DNA from: Kwoniella bestiolae CBS 10118
Lineage: Eukaryota; Basidiomycota; Tremellomycetes; Tremellales; Cryptococcaceae
Assembly: GCF_000512585.2 (NCBI RefSeq)
Contig: NC_089243.1
Span: forward strand, 2,046,001-2,110,000
Length of the DNA stretch: 64,000 nucleotides
Reading direction: 5' to 3'
Shown: one piece after another, positions 59,481-64,000 of the stretch
How the letters are laid out: the number at the start of each line of letters is the position of its first letter
Numbering within the stretch: the stretch's first letter is position 1
Made by a program: the position numbers and the translations under genes
Notes under the pieces: generated by a model
The model's input: only the letters and a program-made list of their open reading frames with translations
What the model was told of the DNA's origin: nothing
Database searches by the model: none

Positions 59481-60050
59481 TTATACTTCTTGAGAAGCCT
59501 TGGCCTTTCCCTTGGTCTTGGCTGGGAGGAGTTCGGCCATGATGTGAGGGAGGACACCACCTTGGGAGATGACGACGGAACCGAGCAGCTTGTTCAACTC
59601 TTCATCGTTTCGGACGGCGAGTTGCAAGTGTCTGGGTACGATACGGGACTTCTTGTTGTCTCGGGCGGCGTTACCGGCCAATTCGAGGATTTCAGCAGCG
59701 AGATCTGTAGATGGATGATATATCAGTAATGTGTTCTTCCTTGGTGGGTAGGAATAGAGACAGTGAAGGAGAGGAATGGCGAGAAGGAAGCAGAGAGAGA
59801 AGCCAAACTCACATTCGAGGACGGCAGCGAGGTAGACGGGAGCACCGGATCCGACTCGTTGGGCGTAGTTACCTCTCTTCAAGAGTCTGTGGATACGACC
59901 GACAGGGACTGTAGTGAAGCACAGGAGATCAGCGATTGAGCAAAGGGAAGAAAGGGGGAGCAGATACAACTCACATTGAAGACCGGCCTTGGAAGATCGG
60001 GAAGAAGACTTGGTCTCGGAAGAGGACTTTCCTTTACCACCGGAAGACAT
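59481..60050 (-). CDS. HTA1: histone H2A (canonical)
   Basis: Core histone. Exons are 60050-59975, 59908-59813 and 59704-59481; the frames join to 131 residues. The N-tail is MSSGGKGKSSSETKSS; then KAGLQFPVGRIHRLLKRGNYAQRVGSGAPVYLAAVLEYLAAEI, LELAGNAARDNKKSRI and RNDEELNKLL with the acidic patch residues Asp/Glu/Glu. It ends in SQEV, the fungal SQ-[DE]-hydrophobic motif phosphorylated after DNA damage. The intron after GLQ (with the next T in the split codon) is also found in the H2A variant at 62988. Divergent from H2B, sharing a 680-nt promoter. Confidence 0.96.
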   Translation of the reverse strand: MSSGGKGKSSSETKSSSRSSKAGLQCELYLLPLSSLCSIADLLCFTTVPVGRIHRLLKRGNYAQRVGSGAPVYLAAVLECEFGFSLCFLLAIPLLHCLYSYPPRKNTLLIYHPSTDLAAEILELAGNAARDNKKSRIVPRHLQLAVRNDEELNKLLGSVVISQGGVLPHIMAELLPAKTKGKAKASQEV

Positions 60051-60730
60051 TGTTGATAAGTTTGTTTGGGTTGGGTTTGGGTTTGGGTTAAGAGTTGGGA
60101 GTGGTTTGTTGACTTGTTATTGATGTGTTTGATGAGGAGGGAAGAAGTTGAAAGACGAGAAGATAATGTGGTATTTAAATGGTATCGATGCGGGTACGAG
60201 GGTGTATCTCTGATTCCTCACTACAGTGAGTTTGTGGTACGCTGGATAGGTAATAGGTTAGGATGTAATGGTTTTACCCTGATTCACCTTTACAAAATAT
60301 CAACACGCCATTCACTTATCAGACGTGTCATCACATATCACACATAAAACGATGACATCGACATTTAAATCGTGACGTCTGTGATTCGGCGTTATTTTAT
60401 AATGAGATATTGCCAATTTTGCCGAAAGTCATGATGTCACGAGGTGAAATCGTTACGCGTCTCTTTTAAATGACCACGCCACCTTGTTTGATTACACCCT
60501 GCATAGCACATCACCATAACACACTGTAACAACATACCCTGACATGAACCATCACACGTACCATTACACATTACTCTCACTACTCTCTCTGATACATTTA
60601 TAAAGACTCGACTTTCTTCTTCTTTCAACTTTTCCCTTCTCTCATCAACTCAATCAACGACTTCAACCAACCAACACATTCTATCTAAACTCTTCAACCC
60701 CACCAAACCCAAACCAAACAATCAATCACA
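60051..60730. promoter_or_regulatory. shared bidirectional H2A-H2B promoter
   Basis: 680 nt between divergent histone genes. TTTAAA-containing motifs occur at about 60173, 60364 and 60464 in similar surroundings (atttaaat, acatttaaat, tcttttaaatg). These may be shared histone-promoter or TATA-like elements. The plus-strand end is a CA-rich leader. Confidence 0.6.
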
Positions 60731-61344
60731 ATGGCTCCTAAATCCGTCGCTTCCAAAGCCCCCGCTTCTCAAGCTTCCAAAGCTCCCGCTGCTGCCTCCA
60801 AGGCTCCCGCCAAGGTGAGTCTTCCTTCTCCCTCCTTCTCTTCCTCATCACGGAACATCCAACTGATATACCTTTACTCCTACGTAGGCCGCTAAGACCT
60901 CCGCTCCCGCCAAGGAAGGTGGTAAGAAGAGATCCAAGAAGAGGGTCGAGTCTTACTCTTCTTACATCTACAAGGTTCTTAAGCAAGTTCACCCCGACAC
61001 TGGTATCTCGTGAGTGTTCTCTTCTTCCTCCTTCTCTCCCTTGTTCCTTCCCCTACACATCCCTTCTCTCCCCCTACTCCACCTCGCCTTCGTCTTCGAT
61101 GATCATATACTGATATACTTTATTCCGCAGAAACAAAGCCATGGCTATCTTGAACTCCTTCGTCTCCGATATCTTCGAGCGAATCGCCTCCGAAGCCTCC
61201 AAGCTCGCCTCATACAACCACCGATCAACTATCTCTTCCCGAGAAATCCAAACTGCCGTCCGACTCATCCTCCCCGGTGAACTTTCCAAGCACGCCATCT
61301 CTGAAGGTACCAAGGCCGTCACCAAGTACTCTTCTTCCAAATAA
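60731..61344 (+). CDS. HTB1: histone H2B
   Basis: Core histone. Exons are 60731-60814, 60888-61009 and 61131-61344; the frames join to 139 residues. The N-tail is Lys/Ala/Pro/Ser-rich with repeated SKAPA units. The fold shows KKRSKKRVESYSSYIYKVLKQVHPDTGIS, NKAMAILNSFVSDIFERIA, YNHRSTISSREIQTAVRLILPGEL and the C-terminal AVTKYSSSK, with the Lys normally ubiquitinated in this helix end. Divergent partner of H2A. Confidence 0.97.
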
Positions 61345-62987
61345 ACTTCTTTCTCTCCATAGTAGTTTATAGGTTCTGAGTCTGATTTTCGTATCGTGTA
61401 ACTATTACTTAACTTAGGTGGTATTAGTAAATCACCCTTTTATACTTCGTCTTCGCTAGTTCACTTGACATGAATTGTCCTGTTCACGATACTTCCTGGT
61501 TGCACTGTACATCGTTCGCATTGATAGCATCGCTGGCATTAATATGTTAACACAACCACCAACCTTCTTCCTCTTCATTCGTTGAGTACAGCACTCTCCG
61601 CAATGACTTGAACAGTACACCGCTCAGACCTCACGCGTGTGCAAAATACATTACGCGACTCGTCTCCCATTCTCCTCCGTCCCTCCCCTCAACTCGTATC
61701 GTTCCTCGTGTGGATTCGCTCAATGCATGATATGCATTCCTTGAAGGTATAATAAGCACTCGTGTGTAGTATGGTATGGTGTTGTGTATGAATCTACAAT
61801 GAGCAGTAATAGTTGAAGGAAATGAAGAGATGCCGAAATCGAAGTGGCAACCAATCTTAATCTTAATCTTATGTATCATCGTTCCGACACTCTTCTCCTT
61901 CTTCCCATGCAACCTCAAAGGCGAGTAGTGCTGCTCCTCCTTCGATGATCTGTCGTATAATATTCACTCGAAGTTGGCACTCTCTCTTTCTTTCCTATTC
62001 GAGTAAACGAGGGAGAGATCATAACGGGTATGTCAAGCAAGATAACACGATAGAGCTATAGTAGAAGACATAGCATGTTCAAGACCAAAACACTTGATAA
62101 GAGTGGTTAATGACACATTCTCACGTTAGTTTAGCTACGTTGACAGATCGAAAGTGGTTCTTTGTTTCTAGTGAAAGTATACTAATGAGATGGTAGGGTA
62201 TCGTGTACAGTCTGCTCGTAGAGGAGCGTAAGTAAGATCGAGATGGATGGATGATCTGCGACCCTTCGTGCTGAGCTAGTCTCAAGATGGGATCTCGCCT
62301 GGTATTCTGAATGACTCGCAACTTATTGGGTTATCCTTCCCAGCCGTTAAGAGTTCGTACTGTAAGTGAAGCCGAGTAGTCGCAATTATCAATCTTCTTT
62401 CCATCTGCCTCCCTGAGTCAGACATCGTCGGACTTGCTCTGCTGTCTGACATTAGGAGAATCAAGATAGAATATACTGACGTGAGATTAGCTCGAGCAGT
62501 GGATATGATATGATATGTGGACAAGTATAATCTATTATAGTGTGATCATCGATTCTCTTAAGTAGAGAAGAGATAGTATCAGAACGACGTCATACCATCC
62601 TTTGGGTATAGCCGATCAACACCATCAGTACAGCACTTGCTGTTTCTACTTCTGAACGATGGTAAAAGTCCGTGCGCAGTATGAGAACAAGAGCATGAGT
62701 GTACTTGACGTTGAGTTGACTGGACTATCCCTCAAGTTCATGTGTATATAAACCCCCTTCTCTAACTTCTTTCTTCTCTCCATGTCTCTCTTTATCTTTC
62801 TTCTCATCCACCTCGGATATCTCACAGATTCATATCACTCTCTTCAAGCTATATATTGATAGTTATAGTCTCTACAATCTTTTGGTTCACTTTATCTTCG
62901 TTCTTCGTTCGTTCCAACTTGGCTCTCACCTCATCTTCTCCTTTTCTCACTACTCTCACTATTTCACGCGATTATACCTTGAAAGAA
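61345..62987. other. 1.6-kb gap between H2B and the H2A variant
   Basis: No gene recognised; only short open frames. The right end is a strongly pyrimidine-rich leader (ttctttcttctctcc near 62765-62815) before the next ATG, with tatataaa at about 62744-62751. Confidence 0.45.
62744..62751 (+). promoter_or_regulatory. TATA box of the H2A variant
   Basis: Tatataaa in 'tgtgtatataaaccccc', about 240 nt before ATG 62988 and just before the pyrimidine-rich leader. Confidence 0.5.
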
Positions 62988-63740
62988 ATGGGAGGTAAAA
63001 GCTTTGATACCCCCGCTGGGACTGGTCGTAGTAGATCTGTCAAAGCGGGTCTTCAATGTGAGTTTGATGATCTTACTTATATTCCAACCAATCAGATCAA
63101 TCTATTGCACCTCGTCATAACCTAACAGCCCAGTGACTGATACTGACCATATCTATATACTGCAGTCCCCGTTGCCCGTGTCCATCGATACCTCAAGCAA
63201 GGCAGATATGCCAAACACATTGGCGGAGGTGCTGCGATCCACATGGGTGAGTGATCACCCCTCCATCTATAATTCAAGTAGCTTTACGTTGTTGACTTAT
63301 CCGCATATCTCCCATACACTTCAGCCGCCGTTCTTGAATACCTCGTAGCTGAAGTTGTCGAATTAGCAGGGCACGCAGCTCGTGATAGTAAGTGACGATT
63401 AGGTCTACTCTTCCCCTCTGACTCTGATTGGGGAAACGAGGAACAAGTATGCATCATTGACAATCTGATTTGAATTGCAGATAAGAAGGCACGAATCACT
63501 CCTAGACATCTTCAACTTGCCATCAGAAACGATCATGAACTCGAAAAGATTTGCCAAAGCGTCACTATCTCCCAGGGTGGCGTGCTCCCCCATATCGAGA
63601 AGGTGCTCACTGTTGTCAAACCGCGAAAAGGCAAGAAGAGGAACTCTCAATCTACTGGTACGACTTCCACCGGTAATGGGATGGAGGAGAGTGGTCCGGG
63701 TGAGCTTACCGTCATTCACTTTCGGGCGATTGTGAGCTGA
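62988..63740 (+). CDS. divergent histone H2A variant or paralogue
   Basis: Exons are 62988-63057, 63166-63246, 63325-63387 and 63481-63740 (end uncertain), giving about 157 residues. It starts MGGKSFDTPAGTGRSRS and then has KAGLQFPVARVHRYLKQGRYAKHIGGGAAIHM, AAVLEYLVAEVVELAGHAARD, NKKARITPRHLQLAIRND and HELEKICQSVTISQGGVLPHIEKVL. It is not H2A.Z-like, since it keeps AARDNKK and SQGGVLPHI. It differs from H2A at the L1 loop and acidic patch (NDHEL for NDEEL) and has an extended Ser/Thr/Gly tail (KRNSQSTGTTSTG) lacking SQEV in the read-through form. The tail may be spliced at a GTGAGC donor at 63700. Intron 1 matches H2A; later introns differ. Confidence 0.85.
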
Positions 63741-64000
63741 CGTGAGATCGTATTATGAACATCGTTCTTAGCTTAATTCGACAGCCGCTCTGTAAGGACA
63801 TGACGAATCTTACGAGCTACGAAGGCAACGACTATACGATCACAACGACAGTACCCCCAATCATATCAAGAAGCTCGACCGATCGTACGAAATCCACTTT
63901 CTTTTCATTTTACATTTCAATCCCCCTCACACATCCACAAGATCTCTCTATTCCGTTCGTTTCTTCCTTTCGATATCGACACGATCACATAATGAACATA
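63741..64000. other. right edge, no gene seen
   Basis: 260 nt; may hold a last short exon of the H2A variant (acceptors at about 63771 and 63784) and then a pyrimidine-rich leader that could belong to a gene starting beyond the window. Confidence 0.4.

Noticed and set aside
62988..63740. Calling the second H2A an H2A.Z
   Set aside because: The H2A.Z signature at AARDLKVKRI and the changed docking domain are missing; it has AARDNKK and SQGGVLPHI as in canonical H2A.
1..64000. Transposon, tRNA, rRNA or CRISPR features
   Set aside because: No terminal repeats, reverse transcriptase or transposase motifs, cloverleaf-like genes or spaced repeats were found by reading; this is not a substitute for a tRNA or repeat scan.

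Overview
The window is nuclear DNA of a basidiomycete fungus, most likely a Tremellales yeast of the Cryptococcus/Kwoniella type. This is inferred from many short introns (about 45-65 nt, often starting GTGAGT or GTAAGT), tight gene packing on both strands, and the set of recognisable proteins. No transposon, tRNA, rRNA or CRISPR array was recognised.

Layout. 0-9 kb: an F-box-like gene, lunapark (ER shaping) and mitochondrial DNA polymerase gamma (MIP1), the last two divergent from a short shared promoter. 9.6-14.4 kb: three plus-strand members of an unfamiliar protein family. 14.5-19.4 kb: ATP synthase delta subunit (ATP16) and the U3 snoRNP protein UTP14. 19.7-23.4 kb: three minus-strand members of the same family. 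24.3-31.3 kb: an ArsB/NhaD-type transporter and a very glutamine-rich LisH-domain transcription regulator, followed by 3.1 kb with no gene seen. 34.4-41.3 kb: three minus-strand and two plus-strand members of the family, several broken. 41.5-49.7 kb: a short-chain dehydrogenase and a large JmjC (KDM3-like) histone demethylase. 50-59 kb: a PWI/RS splicing factor, a Kre9/Knh1-like cell-surface protein, a degenerate-looking gene and the SSU-processome protein UTP7. 59.5-64 kb: divergent histone H2A and H2B, then a divergent second H2A.

The main discovery is the unfamiliar family (working label here: HCRP). Eleven loci in three blocks sit between housekeeping genes. Overall similarity is low, but nearly all share the spaced pattern H-x3-C-x4-C-x-G-[WFY], a further Cys downstream (often C-[NKR]) and a C-terminal [HY]-x-x-RP motif. 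This suggests a small H/C/C/C metal-binding module. Several copies carry single in-frame stops or frameshifts while both sides stay conserved, which looks like ongoing birth and death. Four copies have clear TATA boxes, suggesting regulated expression. I do not recognise the family and assign no function.

The remaining genes are mostly core eukaryotic functions: mitochondrial replication and ATP synthesis, 18S rRNA processing (UTP14, UTP7), chromatin (H2A, H2B, H2A variant, KDM3-like enzyme), splicing and ER structure. Exon boundaries were placed by eye from splice signals and reading frame; where exon coordinates are listed, the frames were checked by arithmetic.
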